Assembly (NCBI RefSeq): GCF_017640745.1
Contig: NZ_JAEPQA010000006.1
Coordinates: 62,001 to 126,000 of the forward strand
DNA length: 64,000 bases
Direction of reading: 5' to 3'
DNA from: Nisaea sp.
GTDB lineage: Bacteria; Pseudomonadota; Alphaproteobacteria; Thalassobaculales; Thalassobaculaceae
Shown piece by piece: positions 8,236-18,055 of this stretch. The position numbers and the translations under genes are program-made. Every line of letters starts with the position of its first letter. Within the stretch, counting starts at the first letter, position 1. The notes below the pieces were generated by a model. It worked only from the letters and a program-made list of their open reading frames with translations, searched no databases and was not told the DNA's origin.

Positions 8236-10332
8236 ATGAACAAGCTGCTTCTGCTCGCGCTGACCGCCTCGACTGCCCTGACAGCCGCGACGGCCATGGC
8301 CCAGGACGCAACGACCGCCGGTACGTCGGCCACGCTCGACAAGATCACCGTGACCTCGGCGACCAGGACCGAAACCCCGGTCGAGGAAACGACGGTCTCC
8401 GTCACCGTGATCACCCGCGAGGAGATCGAGGAGCAGACATCCGTCAACACGCCGGTCGGCCAGATCCTCGCCAAGACCGTTCCCGGCTTCGGACAGTCGA
8501 CGGAGAACCTGACGGAATACGGCCAGACCCTGCGCGGACGGAACTTCCTCACCCTGATCGACGGCGTGCCGCAGACCAACACGCTGAACAACAATTACCG
8601 GGCGCTGAACAGCATCAGTTCCAGCGCGATCGAACGGATCGAGGTGGTGCGCGGCGCGACGGCCGCATACGGCTTCGGCGCACCGGGCGGTCTGGTCAAC
8701 ATCATCACGAAGAAACCGGAACAGGGCGAGGTCAACTACACCGCCTCCGCCGGCTTCCGTTTCCAGCCGGAAGATGTCGGCGAGTCCGCAAGTTACACGA
8801 CCAATCTCGGCACCTCCGGCCGGACAGGTCACATCGACTATCTGGTGAACGGCAACTTCGACAAGGCCGGCGGCAGCTTCACCGCCGACGGCGAGCGCCG
8901 TCCGCCGGACAGCTACGGCACCCAGGGCGGCACCGACGACATCACCTCCTACAACTTCCTCGGCAAGCTCGGCTTCGAGCGGGAGGACCACCGGCTCGAC
9001 GTCAGTGCCAACTATTACGACTACACCCAGGACAGCGACTGGGCCGGCCTGGTCGGCGGCGGCAGCATCTCCAACAACACAAGCGCGACGCCGTCCCGCG
9101 GCAACCTCAACACCAGGAAGCCCGGGATCGAGAACCTGACCCTGAACGCGACCTACAGCAATATCGACGTGCTGGGGAGCGCGGTCAGCCTGCAGGGCTA
9201 CTTCAACAACAACACGACGACCTTCACCCGGACCGAGTTTCTGAACACCGTCTATAACCAGTACGAGACGGAATCCTCGAAGTTCGGCTCCCGGCTGACC
9301 ATCGACACGCCGGTCGAGGCCTCTCCGCTGCCCCTGAACGTGATCTGGGGCGTCGACTACATCCATGACAAGACGGTCGTGAACGACATCGACGCACCCT
9401 CGACGGTGCCGGATTACACGATGAACGGCTATGCGCCCTTCGCGCAGCTTCAGGCCGACCTGACCTCCGACCTCAAGGTCACCGGCGGCGTCCGCTATGA
9501 AATCATCGATGTCGACATCCCGACCCACGTGAACGAGCTCGGCAATACGGTCAACGGCGGCACGGTCGACTACCGCGAGCCGCTCTTCAACATCAGCGCC
9601 TCCTACCAGATCCTCGACGGGCTCGGCGTGTTCGGCGGCTATTCCGAAGGCTTCCAGCTCGGCGATCTCGGCCGCTACCTCTACGACTCGAACTTCACCG
9701 ACGTCTCCCAGCTCTCCTCCGAGGGACAGAAGACCGAGAGCTACGAGCTCGGCTTCCGCTTCGAGCATGCCGGGCTGATGGTGCAGCCGACCATATTCTA
9801 CAACGAGTCCAACAACGGCGTGACCTACGACCGGAACCTGAACATCCAGCTCGCGCCGGAGAAGGTCTACGGCGTCGAGGTGGCGGCGTCCTACGCGCTG
9901 CACGAGAAGGTCGATATCGGCGGCACCTTCACCTGGCTCGAAGGCCGCTACGATGCCAATGGCGACGGCGACTACGATACCGATCTCGGCTCCGACCGGA
10001 TCGCGCCGGCCAAGATCACGACCTATATCGAGGCGCGTCCCTGGGACTTCGGCTCGCTCCGCCTGCAGACGCTCTATTCCGGCACCCGCAATCCGGACAG
10101 CGACCAGTTCTCCGGCCTGCAGACCATCGACAACTACTTCCTTGTCGACCTGCTCGGCCGCTTCCAGGTCGGTCCCGGAACCCTCAGCTTCGGCATCGAG
10201 AACATTTTCAACGAGAGCTACGTGCCGGTGCTGCAGCAGTCCTACTCGGTGCAGTCCTACGCCTATGACGACTACTACTACGTCAAGGGACCGGGCCGGA
10301 CGGTCGCGCTGGCCTACAGCGTGAAGTTCTGA
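8236..10332 (+). CDS. TonB-dependent siderophore receptor
   Basis: Outer-membrane gated beta-barrel that takes up a ferric siderophore using TonB energy. The ATG at 8236 gives a clean signal peptide (MNKLLLLALTASTALTAATAMA, cut before QD); a GTG four codons upstream is less likely. A TonB-box-like DKITVTSA lies near the mature N-terminus. The plug domain follows (TVSVTVITREEIEEQ, RIEVVRGATAAYGFGAPGGLVNIITKKP). The remaining 500 or so residues alternate barrel strands, ending with a C-terminal Phe (ALAYSVKF), the usual outer-membrane assembly signal. The length of 698 residues is normal for siderophore receptors. The ligand class cannot be read from sequence. It is second in the operon, 40 bp before the ATPase gene. 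Confidence 0.93.
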   Translation: MNKLLLLALTASTALTAATAMAQDATTAGTSATLDKITVTSATRTETPVEETTVSVTVITREEIEEQTSVNTPVGQILAKTVPGFGQSTENLTEYGQTLRGRNFLTLIDGVPQTNTLNNNYRALNSISSSAIERIEVVRGATAAYGFGAPGGLVNIITKKPEQGEVNYTASAGFRFQPEDVGESASYTTNLGTSGRTGHIDYLVNGNFDKAGGSFTADGERRPPDSYGTQGGTDDITSYNFLGKLGFEREDHRLDVSANYYDYTQDSDWAGLVGGGSISNNTSATPSRGNLNTRKPGIENLTLNATYSNIDVLGSAVSLQGYFNNNTTTFTRTEFLNTVYNQYETESSKFGSRLTIDTPVEASPLPLNVIWGVDYIHDKTVVNDIDAPSTVPDYTMNGYAPFAQLQADLTSDLKVTGGVRYEIIDVDIPTHVNELGNTVNGGTVDYREPLFNISASYQILDGLGVFGGYSEGFQLGDLGRYLYDSNFTDVSQLSSEGQKTESYELGFRFEHAGLMVQPTIFYNESNNGVTYDRNLNIQLAPEKVYGVEVAASYALHEKVDIGGTFTWLEGRYDANGDGDYDTDLGSDRIAPAKITTYIEARPWDFGSLRLQTLYSGTRNPDSDQFSGLQTIDNYFLVDLLGRFQVGPGTLSFGIENIFNESYVPVLQQSYSVQSYAYDDYYYVKGPGRTVALAYSVKF

Positions 10333-10372
10333 CCGGAAACGGCCGACGAAACCGGCGCGGGGCGACGACTTA

Positions 10373-11140
10373 ATGTTCAGGATCAGCGACCTCAGGGTCA
10401 CCTACGGGAAACGGACAGTCCTCGATCTCGAACGGCTTCGCATCGCGCCGGGCCGGTTTACCGTCATTCTCGGGCAGAATGGATCGGGCAAATCGACCCT
10501 GATGAAGGTCCTCGCACGTCAGCATCGCGCCGGGAGCGGTCAAGTTCTCCTCAAGGACAAGCCGATCGAACAATACGGGCAGTCGGAGTTCGCCCGCACG
10601 GTCGCGTATCTGCCGCAAAATCTTCCGGAAGCACCGGGGCTCGATACCCGCGCCCTCTGCACCCTCGGGCGCTACCCCTGGCGCGGCCCCTTCGCCCGCT
10701 GGCGCCAGGAGGACGACCGCATCGTTCAGGATTGCCTGAAGGCGATGAATGTCGAGAAATTCGCCGACACGCTGGTCGACCACCTTTCCGGTGGCGAGCG
10801 CCAGCGTGGATGGATCGCCATGGCACTGGCGCAGGACGCGAGCTGCATCCTGCTCGACGAGCCGGTCTCCGCGCTCGACACCGCCCATCAGGTGGAGGTC
10901 GTGAGCCATCTTGCGCGGCAGAACCGCGAAACAGGGATCGGCGTGGTCGCCATCCTGCACGACATCAATCTCGCTGCGCGCTATGCGGACGAGATCATCA
11001 CCCTGAAACAGGGACGGCTCGCCTTTCACGGAGCGCCGGAAGAACTGCTGGACGGCGCCCGCCTTCGTGAACTGTTCGGCCATCCCTTTTCCATCACGCG
11101 GCATCCGCGCGACGACCGTCTCGTTGCGCTCAGCGACTGA
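10373..11140 (+). CDS. Iron-siderophore ABC transporter ATP-binding protein (FecE/FhuC-like)
   Basis: A 255-residue ATPase that powers periplasm-to-cytoplasm import of the ferric siderophore. It has Walker A GQNGSGKST (about 37-45), Q-loop YLPQN, signature LSGGERQRG, Walker B CILLDEP with the D-loop SALD, and the switch His in ILHDINLA. The general sequence is closest to FecE/FhuC of the iron-siderophore class. The C-terminal stretch (FGHPFSITRHPRDDRLVALSD) is also typical. It is third in the operon and followed 12 bp later by the binding protein gene. Confidence 0.93.
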   Translation: MFRISDLRVTYGKRTVLDLERLRIAPGRFTVILGQNGSGKSTLMKVLARQHRAGSGQVLLKDKPIEQYGQSEFARTVAYLPQNLPEAPGLDTRALCTLGRYPWRGPFARWRQEDDRIVQDCLKAMNVEKFADTLVDHLSGGERQRGWIAMALAQDASCILLDEPVSALDTAHQVEVVSHLARQNRETGIGVVAILHDINLAARYADEIITLKQGRLAFHGAPEELLDGARLRELFGHPFSITRHPRDDRLVALSD

Positions 11141-11152
11141 CAGGACCCTTGC

Positions 11153-12088
11153 ATGTGCCCCCTCGCACGACGCGCTTTCCTCGGGAGCCTGCTGGCCTCC
11201 GCCGGCGCCACGGCTTTCCCGGCAACCCTCCTTGCCGGTGACGTCAAGACGATCACGGACTCGCGCGGCCCGCGCAGCTTCTCTTCCGTTCCTCAGCGGG
11301 TCGTTTCGCTCAACTGGACGCTGACCGAACAGCTTATCGAACTGGGCCTCACGCCGGTCGGGGTGGCCGATCCGGAGGGTTACGCCCAATGGGTCGCTTA
11401 CCCGCCGATCCCGAAGGCTTCCGTTAATGTCGGCACACGCGAGACTCCGAATCTCGAACGCATCCTCGGCCTGCAGCCGGACCTGCTGCTGCTGGGAGGC
11501 CAGCAGGGAAACTATGCCGACCATGCGGAAGCCGTTGCACCGACGCTGCATTTCGAACTTTTCAGCAAGGATCACGACAACGAAGCGTCCGTCCGCGCCA
11601 ATTTCCTCGAACTCGGCTCACTCTTTGACCTCCGCGACCTGGCGGAGAGGAAACTGGCGGAAATGGACGCGGAGCTCGCACGGCTGAAGCGCGAGGTCTC
11701 CGCCGCCTTTCCGGATGGCGCGCCGAAACTCACCATCGTGCGCTTCATCGACGACAAACGCGTCGTGATTTCAGGCACCAACGGATTGCCGGAAGCGGCG
11801 ATGGACGCGCTCGGTCTCGAGACCGGCTATCCGATCGAGAACTCGCGCTGGGGCATCGCCTTCAAGCCGGTCACCGCGCTGGCCGAAATCGAGGACGGCT
11901 ACGTCATGCATATGGAGCCCTTCCCGAAAGGCGATCAGCTGTTTGACACCGCGCTCTGGCGGGAGATGCCTTTCGTGAAGGCGGGACGATTCCGCACCCT
12001 GCCGACGCTCTGGACCTATGGCGGGGCGCTCTCGATCGGCCGCATCGCCCAACAGATCACGAAAGCCCTGCTGGCCGGCCAAAACTGA
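11153..12088 (+). CDS. Iron-siderophore substrate-binding protein (FecB/FhuD-like), probable Tat export
   Basis: Periplasmic receptor of 311 residues that collects the ferric siderophore after the outer-membrane step. The N-terminus MCPLARRAFLGSLLAS has the twin-arginine pattern RRxFLG, suggesting folded export by Tat, as for some siderophore-binding proteins. The class III binding-protein fold is visible: PQRVVSLNWTLTEQLIELGLTPVGVAD near the start and LERILGLQPDLLLLGG in the first lobe, then the long linking helix around residues 150-185. The stop codon overlaps the ATG of the permease gene (TGATG), so the two are translationally coupled. Confidence 0.9.
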   Translation: MCPLARRAFLGSLLASAGATAFPATLLAGDVKTITDSRGPRSFSSVPQRVVSLNWTLTEQLIELGLTPVGVADPEGYAQWVAYPPIPKASVNVGTRETPNLERILGLQPDLLLLGGQQGNYADHAEAVAPTLHFELFSKDHDNEASVRANFLELGSLFDLRDLAERKLAEMDAELARLKREVSAAFPDGAPKLTIVRFIDDKRVVISGTNGLPEAAMDALGLETGYPIENSRWGIAFKPVTALAEIEDGYVMHMEPFPKGDQLFDTALWREMPFVKAGRFRTLPTLWTYGGALSIGRIAQQITKALLAGQN

Positions 12089-14061
12089 TGCGGCCGTATC
12101 TCATCGTCCTGGGCTTGCTGGTCGGGGGATCCTCTCTGCATCTCGCCGCCGGTTATCCTGCCGGCCTGACCGCCGCCACGCTGCTGGACGGCAGCGGCCT
12201 GCCCGGCATCCTGTTCTGGAGTTCCGAGCTGCCCCGCATCGCGATGGCGCTCCTCGTCGGCGCCGCGCTTGGCCTCGCCGGCAGCACCATGCAGGAGATC
12301 ACCCGTAACCCGCTCGGTTCTCCCTCGACCCTCGGCACCATTGCCGGCGCCTGGCTCGCCCTGATGGTCGCAACCGTGTTCTGGCCTGATTTCGCGGCCC
12401 GGCATGGTGTCTGGATTTGCCTCTTGGGCGGTCTCGGGGTGACGGCACTGGTACTCACCGTATCCGGTCTCGCGCGGATGGACGGGATCGTCGTCATCGT
12501 CGTCGGGATGGCGACCAACCTGTTTCTCGGCGGGGCGGCCCTGATCCTTGCGCTGCTCAACGGCGATTCCGTACAGGCTGTCTTCGTCTGGTCCGCCGGG
12601 GATCTGACGCAGACGGGCTGGGCCGACGCGCGGTGGCTGGCGCCGCAGATCGCTGCCGGAGCGATCCTTCTGCTCGCCCTTGCCCGGCCACTCTCCATCA
12701 TGCGGCTGGGCCAGGACGCCGCCAAAGCCCGCGGCCTTGCGGTGCTGCCGCTGGTGATCGCTCTGCTCGGCCTCGCCGTCTGGCTGACCGCCGCCTCGAT
12801 CGCGGTGGTCGGCGCCATCGGCTTCATCGGCCTGATAGCGCCAAACGTGGTCCGCCTGCTCGGGGTCCGGGCGGTCGTGCCCTCGCTGTTGCTCGGCGCC
12901 CTCGTCGGCGCAGCGAGCCTTGCCCTGACCGACGCCATCCCGGTCGCCCTGAACGACTGGTCGCGCACCCTGATCCCGAGCGGATCCAGCGCGGCACTGA
13001 TCGGGGCGCCGGTGCTGATCCTGGTCGCCTTCAGGCAGCTCAGACCGGAATCAGCGGGCGGTTTCCACATGGCATGGGGGCTGGAGCACTGCCCTCGCCT
13101 GCTCATTCCCACGCTCTGCGCAGCCGCACTCGCGGCCCTCGCCCTCGCTATCGGCTTCGGCGCCTCGCCCGACGGCCCCGTCTGGATCGGAGACCAGTCG
13201 GAGCGGATCCGCGGCATGATCCTCGCCCTGCGCTGGCCAAGCGTGGTCGCAGCCGCCGGCGCGGGCGCCCTGCTTGCCACCATCGGCGTCATCCTGCAGC
13301 GCCTGCTGCGCAATCCGCTCGCCAGTCCCGACGTGCTCGGCGTCACCGCGGGCGCGACATTCGTTGCGGTCGGCGGAGTCGTGTTTCTCGGACTTCCGGC
13401 CGCTCAAATCGCGATCCCGAGCGCGGCGCTCGGCGCGTTTGCGGTGCTGATCCTTTTGTCCTTCCTCTGGCAGCGGAGCGAAACTCCGCCGGCGATCCTG
13501 ATCCTGACCGGCATCGCCCTCGCGGCTTTGCTCGACGCGATGATCCAGTTCGCAATGGCACGCGCCGGCGAGGAAGCCTACGACCTGCTTGCCTGGAAGA
13601 CCGGCGCGACCTCCCTGGCCTCGCCCCCCGGCGCCGCGACTCTGTGCGCGACCGCCGTCGCCATATTCGGCCTCACATTCGCGCTACGGCGCTGGCTGAC
13701 CTTGCTGTCCCTGGGAGAAGGCATGGCGGCGGCAAGGGGTGTCGGCGTGATCCCCGCCCGGCGCATTCTGCTAACGCTCGTCGCCGCGGGAGCCGGCAGC
13801 GTCGTCGCATGGGTCGGCCCGATCTCCTTCATCGGCCTCCTGGCGCCGCACGCGGCAACCATGCTCGGGGCGCGAAGGGTGGGACAGCAACTCGTTGCCG
13901 CCACCGCACTCGGCGCGATCCTTCTGGTGGCCGCCGAGGTCACCGGCCGGTTCGTCGCCTATCCGAACCAGCTTCCGGCAGGCGTTGTCGCCGCGCTGAT
14001 CGGCGGTGGTTATCTGTTCGTGCTGCTACTGCTTTCGCTGCTCCGGCGGCGCGGGCTCTGA
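12088..14061 (+). CDS. Double-length FecCD-family iron permease (FhuB-like)
   Basis: Inner-membrane permease of 657 residues, about twice the length of FecC or FecD, with two homologous halves of about 330 residues in one chain, as in FhuB. Each half carries the family signature around the ATPase-contact loop: RNPLGSPSTLGTIAGA near 72 and RNPLASPDVLGVTAGA near 410. Each half also ends with the GAIGFIGLIAPNVVRLLG or GPISFIGLLAPHAATMLG motif. About 20 membrane helices are expected. A single fused permease needs only one ATPase homodimer, matching the single fecE-like gene. It closes the operon and converges with the SbmA-like gene 13 bp away. Confidence 0.93.
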   Translation: MRPYLIVLGLLVGGSSLHLAAGYPAGLTAATLLDGSGLPGILFWSSELPRIAMALLVGAALGLAGSTMQEITRNPLGSPSTLGTIAGAWLALMVATVFWPDFAARHGVWICLLGGLGVTALVLTVSGLARMDGIVVIVVGMATNLFLGGAALILALLNGDSVQAVFVWSAGDLTQTGWADARWLAPQIAAGAILLLALARPLSIMRLGQDAAKARGLAVLPLVIALLGLAVWLTAASIAVVGAIGFIGLIAPNVVRLLGVRAVVPSLLLGALVGAASLALTDAIPVALNDWSRTLIPSGSSAALIGAPVLILVAFRQLRPESAGGFHMAWGLEHCPRLLIPTLCAAALAALALAIGFGASPDGPVWIGDQSERIRGMILALRWPSVVAAAGAGALLATIGVILQRLLRNPLASPDVLGVTAGATFVAVGGVVFLGLPAAQIAIPSAALGAFAVLILLSFLWQRSETPPAILILTGIALAALLDAMIQFAMARAGEEAYDLLAWKTGATSLASPPGAATLCATAVAIFGLTFALRRWLTLLSLGEGMAAARGVGVIPARRILLTLVAAGAGSVVAWVGPISFIGLLAPHAATMLGARRVGQQLVAATALGAILLVAAEVTGRFVAYPNQLPAGVVAALIGGGYLFVLLLLSLLRRRGL

Positions 14062-14074
14062 CGCCGCACCCGCA

Positions 14075-15079
14075 TCAGTCCGCCGCCTCCGGCTGCGGAA
14101 CCTGGCGCGCGCTTCCGATCTGCGCCTCGAAGGCCCGCAAACGCTTGTAGACCGAGATCAACTCGACAATCGTGCTCCAGCTGCGGACCAGAAACTGGAA
14201 GGAGGATTCGACGCGGCCGAAGGCGCGGACGATCTGCTGCATGACGCCGAGCGTGATCCCGGCGGCGACGATGGTCGGCGCCAGCGCGATATAAGGCACC
14301 AGCACGCCGAACTGCAGGTAGCTCCACTTCGCGACGTCGAAATACATGTAGTGGAAGAACAGGCGGAAATAGTTTCGCCGCACGTTCTGGAAGAGTTCGC
14401 GCACGGTCGGCGGATCGGCGCGTTCCTCATGGTCCTCGCCATAGACCAGTTCCTTGCGATAGGCCGCCTCGACCTTCTGGTTGTTGAACTCGAGGCCCGG
14501 GAGCTTCACCCCGACCGCCGCCAGAACCGCGGTGCCGAAGAGGGCGAACAGGATCGCGACATAGACCAGCGCGTGATCGACCTCTCCGAAGAAAGGCACT
14601 TCCTTCACTTTTTTCGACAGTTCCCAAAGGATCGGCAGGAACGCGACGAGCGTCATCAGGGAATCCAGCAGATTGCTGCCAAGCGACTCCATGATGTTCG
14701 CGAACCGTTTGGTGTCTTCCTGAACGCGCTGGCTCGCGCCCTCGATGTGCCGCAGATGCCGCCAGTGCCCCATGTAGAAATTGTTCATCGCCTGGCGCCA
14801 CCGGAACACCCAGTGCTTGGTGAAGAAACCAAGCATCACGGCGACGAAGATATAAATGCCCGCGATCTGTCCGAAGGTGAGGAGAAATTTGTAGAACTCC
14901 CCGATCGTGATGCTGTTTGGCGCGGCCAGCGCCTTCTGCACCATGTCGTAGAAACCGCCGAACCACTCGTTGATCTGTACGTCGAGCTGAACCTGATACC
15001 AGGTGCCGCCGAAGATGATCGCCATGCCGACCCACGCCCAGATCGCCCATTCGCGGGTCAGAAAGAAGGATCGAAACAT
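14075..15079 (-). CDS. SbmA/BacA-like peptide transporter, short form
   Basis: The protein matches E. coli SbmA closely over its conserved core: VFRWRQAMNNFYMGHWRHLRHIEGASQRVQEDT, then GVKLPGLEFNNQKVEAAYRKELVYGEDHEERA and NYFRLFFHYMYF, then the C-terminal SWSTIVELISVYKRLRAFE. It has 334 residues against about 406 in SbmA. The missing 70 or so lie near the N-terminus: MFRSFF is followed directly by the segment aligning with SbmA residues around 80. SbmA/BacA proteins import antimicrobial peptides or affect very-long-chain fatty acids in lipid A, using the proton gradient. No ATPase domain is present. It converges with the siderophore permease, and no functional link is implied by orientation. 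Confidence 0.85.
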   Translation of the reverse strand: MFRSFFLTREWAIWAWVGMAIIFGGTWYQVQLDVQINEWFGGFYDMVQKALAAPNSITIGEFYKFLLTFGQIAGIYIFVAVMLGFFTKHWVFRWRQAMNNFYMGHWRHLRHIEGASQRVQEDTKRFANIMESLGSNLLDSLMTLVAFLPILWELSKKVKEVPFFGEVDHALVYVAILFALFGTAVLAAVGVKLPGLEFNNQKVEAAYRKELVYGEDHEERADPPTVRELFQNVRRNYFRLFFHYMYFDVAKWSYLQFGVLVPYIALAPTIVAAGITLGVMQQIVRAFGRVESSFQFLVRSWSTIVELISVYKRLRAFEAQIGSARQVPQPEAAD

Positions 15080-15178
15080 CTGGTTATCCGTTCTCGAAAG
15101 AGTTCAGTTTTGTGGATGTATAGGCTGTATCGGCGAAGAACAACCGGCACCGCCATTCAGACAGCGAGAAGGCCGTTT

Positions 15179-17398
15179 CTATGCCTCGCCCGGATTCTCC
15201 TCGGGCAATGCCTTCGGGCCAGCATATTTATGCTCCGCAATGGCCAGGTTGGGGCCGAGTGAGGCCTGCAGCCAAACGGTCACCTTCGTGCCCACCCCAA
15301 GGGTACTCTCGATTTTGAACTCGCCCGAATGTGCCTCCACGAGGGATTTCACGATGCTGAGACCAAGTCCGGTCCCCTCCCGGCTGTGGTGCGGGTGATG
15401 GCCTGACTGCGAAAACGGGTCGGTAATGGTCGGAAGCCGTTCCGGGGCGATGCCCTCACCGTTGTCCTCGACCGAAATCGCGACCATGTCGCCGCGATCC
15501 GGTTTTGCAGTCGCCCGGATCCAGCCCCCTTCCGGCGTGAATTTCACGGCGTTCGACAGCAGATTGAGAACGATCTGCCGGACCGACCGCGTGTCGGCCA
15601 GAACGGTCAGCCGCTCGCTCGGAACGCCGACCTCGAGATTGATCGATTTGTCCGCCGCGATCGTGGAGACCTCGACCGTACATTCCTTGAGCATGTCGAG
15701 AACGGCGATCTCCTCCTTGGCGAAGGTCCGTTTGCCGGCCTCGATGGCCGAAATGTCGAGAATATCGTTCACCAGGGCAAGCATGTGCGCCCCGCTGTCG
15801 TGGATCGCCTCCGCATAGTCCCGGTAACCGTCTTTTCCGAGGGGCCCAAGGACCTCTTTCGCCAGCATCTCGCTGAAACCGAGGATGGCGTTCAGCGGGG
15901 TCCGGAACTCGTGGCTCATCGTGGCGAGGAACTCGGACTTGGCGCGGTTCGCGCGCTCGGCTTCGAGGCGCGCCCGGTCCCGCGATATCTCGGCCTCGCG
16001 CTGCTGGGTCACGTCGCTGCCGGTGCCCCGGTAGCCGAGAAACGCGCCATCGTCGTCGAAGATCGGTATGCCGTTGATCACCACCGCGACATCGTGACCG
16101 TCGTCTCCGCGCAGGAGATAGCGGAAACCGCTGAACGGGCGCCGCGCCTCGATATCGGCGATATGCGCGCGCCACTTTTCCGACGTCAGATCCTCGATGG
16201 TCGCCTCGAAGCGGGTCTTACCGAGATTTGTCTCCGGAACATGACCGCTATAGTTCGCGCTTCCATGGGCGAAGTAGGTGAAGCGCCCGTCGACATCCGT
16301 TTCCCAAAGCCAGTCGGACGACGACTCGGCAAAATCCCGGAAGCGTTTCTCGCTCTCGTACAACTGCCGTTCCGCCCGCTTGCGGTCGGTCATGTCCTGC
16401 AGGACGCCGACGATCGCCGGGCGCTCGCCCCCGTCGATCAGGAGCGGCACTTTCGAGACCACGTAGTCTCGGCTTTCCTTGCCGGGCAGCGTCAGCTGGG
16501 TTTCCATGACTTCGGACTCCCCGCGGCCAAGAGAACCATCTGCGATGCGGAAGATCTTGTCGGCGGCCGGATCGTTCCATATCTCCGTGACGGAGACGCC
16601 AAGAATCTCGGCGGACGATCTGCCGAACAGCTCCGCGAACGCGCGGTTCGCGCTGATGATCCTGTCGTCGGAATCCTTCAGGAAAATCGGGATCGAGACC
16701 GCATCGATGATGCTCTGCTGGATGTCCAACTGCTTGCGCAGCGCCTTGTCGGCGAGGTTGCGCGCCGCGCCTTCCGCCTCGGCTTTTTCCATGAGACTGT
16801 GCTGCGCCACAAGCATGAGACCGACCGCTGCCGCTATGGCAAGCACTTCGGCGAGGATGAAGCCGTAAGGCGCGAAGGACTCGACCGGACGCAGGAACGG
16901 ATAGTCGAGCCGATGCAGTCCCCAGAGCACGAAGACGACGCTCACGACGCGGTATCCCGTTCCGAGGCGCCCGACAGAAGATCTCCGCCACAGCAGCCAT
17001 GCGGTCAGCAGTAGAGCGCCGCCCGACAGCATGAAAACCGGCAGCGTCCGGAGCACGAAACCAAGCTCGGCGACCGCCCCGAAGAGCGCCCAGAAGGCCA
17101 CGAGGGATATGCCGACGACGAGCAGTGGCGGGCGAACACTCCGCCCCATGAAGACAGCGGTCCCCGCCAGAATCAGGATAGCCGAGGCAGCCTGAAGAAT
17201 TTCGCCGAGCAGTGATTGGAGCGGAGGCTGGATGAACGCGGTACAGGCATATCCGGAGACATGGACCCAGAATCCGCCGGCCCAGTAACCCAAACCGCGT
17301 GGCGCGTTGGGCAAGGTCCGAAGATAGGTAAGCGCCGCCGCGAGCAGCAAGGTCCCGACCATCGCGCTGAGGACTGCCGTCTGCAGAGATATCGCCAT
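15179..17398 (-). CDS. Membrane PAS-domain sensor histidine kinase
   Basis: A 739-residue two-component sensor. About seven N-terminal membrane helices (residues 1-215) are followed by two PAS domains (roughly 235-345 and 350-475, the second with FRYLLRGDDGHDVAVVINGIPIFDDDGAFLGYRGTGSDVT). A dimerisation/phosphoacceptor domain follows with the H-box MSHEFRTPLNAILGFSEML, then a HATPase domain with N-box NLLSNAVKFTPEGG, DNGEGI and GTGLGLSIVKSLVEAHSG. No receiver domain is attached and no response regulator gene is adjacent, so the partner is encoded elsewhere. The ATG at 17398 starts right before the first helix; a TTG at 17449 would add 17 residues. The signal is unknown. Confidence 0.9.
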   Translation of the reverse strand: MAISLQTAVLSAMVGTLLLAAALTYLRTLPNAPRGLGYWAGGFWVHVSGYACTAFIQPPLQSLLGEILQAASAILILAGTAVFMGRSVRPPLLVVGISLVAFWALFGAVAELGFVLRTLPVFMLSGGALLLTAWLLWRRSSVGRLGTGYRVVSVVFVLWGLHRLDYPFLRPVESFAPYGFILAEVLAIAAAVGLMLVAQHSLMEKAEAEGAARNLADKALRKQLDIQQSIIDAVSIPIFLKDSDDRIISANRAFAELFGRSSAEILGVSVTEIWNDPAADKIFRIADGSLGRGESEVMETQLTLPGKESRDYVVSKVPLLIDGGERPAIVGVLQDMTDRKRAERQLYESEKRFRDFAESSSDWLWETDVDGRFTYFAHGSANYSGHVPETNLGKTRFEATIEDLTSEKWRAHIADIEARRPFSGFRYLLRGDDGHDVAVVINGIPIFDDDGAFLGYRGTGSDVTQQREAEISRDRARLEAERANRAKSEFLATMSHEFRTPLNAILGFSEMLAKEVLGPLGKDGYRDYAEAIHDSGAHMLALVNDILDISAIEAGKRTFAKEEIAVLDMLKECTVEVSTIAADKSINLEVGVPSERLTVLADTRSVRQIVLNLLSNAVKFTPEGGWIRATAKPDRGDMVAISVEDNGEGIAPERLPTITDPFSQSGHHPHHSREGTGLGLSIVKSLVEAHSGEFKIESTLGVGTKVTVWLQASLGPNLAIAEHKYAGPKALPEENPGEA

Positions 17399-17584
17399 GT
17401 CGAGGTAGCCCACCGATCGCGCGACTGGTTCTGGATTACGAACCGACAATTTATTGAAATATAAGCCGGAATACCAGACTTGTCACTCATCCGGACTATG
17501 GGGACGTGGCCGCCGGTTCGGGACCTTGAGCAATTGCCCGCAGGATTGATAGGCTTTCCGGAAAGGCTGCGAGAGGACTGTGGA

Positions 17585-18046
17585 ATGCATATCCGCGTTG
17601 ACGATCTGACCGGCCGCGAAATCGCCGCGCTGCTGAGTGCGCATCTCGACCACGGGAACGCCCACTCCCCGCCGGAGAGCGTTCACGCTCTCGACCTCGA
17701 CGGACTGCGCGCGCCGGACATCACCTTCTGGAGCGCCTGGGAGGGCGACGAACTGCTCGGGTGCGGCGCTCTGCGCGAGCTTTCGCCGGAACATGCCGAG
17801 CTGAAGTCCATGCATACCGCCGCCCGGCACCGCGGCAAGGGCGTCGCCAGGGCCATACTGGAACACATACTCAAAGAGGCGAAAGCGCGGGGCTATGCCC
17901 GGATCAGTCTCGAAACCGGGTCCATGGAGGCCTTCGCTCCGGCGCGGGCACTCTATCAGCGCTATGGCTTCGCGGAGTGCCCGCCCTTCGGCAGTTACAA
18001 GCTCGATCCGTACAGTACTTTCATGACGCGCGAGCTCGCGGCCTGA
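17585..18046 (+). CDS. GNAT-family N-acetyltransferase
   Basis: A 153-residue acetyl-CoA-dependent acyltransferase. The core motif A is clear: LKSMHTAARHRGKGVARAILEHILKEAKARGYARISLETG, where RHRGKG binds the pyrophosphate of CoA. Motif B follows as ALYQRYGFAECPPFG. The resemblance is to small PhnO/YitH-like stand-alone acetyltransferases. The ATG at 17585 follows a GAGAGGA ribosome site; the frame is open upstream but without similarity. Substrate unknown. Confidence 0.85.
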   Translation: MHIRVDDLTGREIAALLSAHLDHGNAHSPPESVHALDLDGLRAPDITFWSAWEGDELLGCGALRELSPEHAELKSMHTAARHRGKGVARAILEHILKEAKARGYARISLETGSMEAFAPARALYQRYGFAECPPFGSYKLDPYSTFMTRELAA

Positions 18047-18055
18047 CAGCTTCGA

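Noticed and set aside
7180-10401. Open frame of 1073 codons on the minus strand opposite the siderophore operon
   Set aside because: It is antisense to two genes with clear domain content and has a low-complexity Val/Gly/Asp/Arg-rich product typical of shadows in high-GC DNA.
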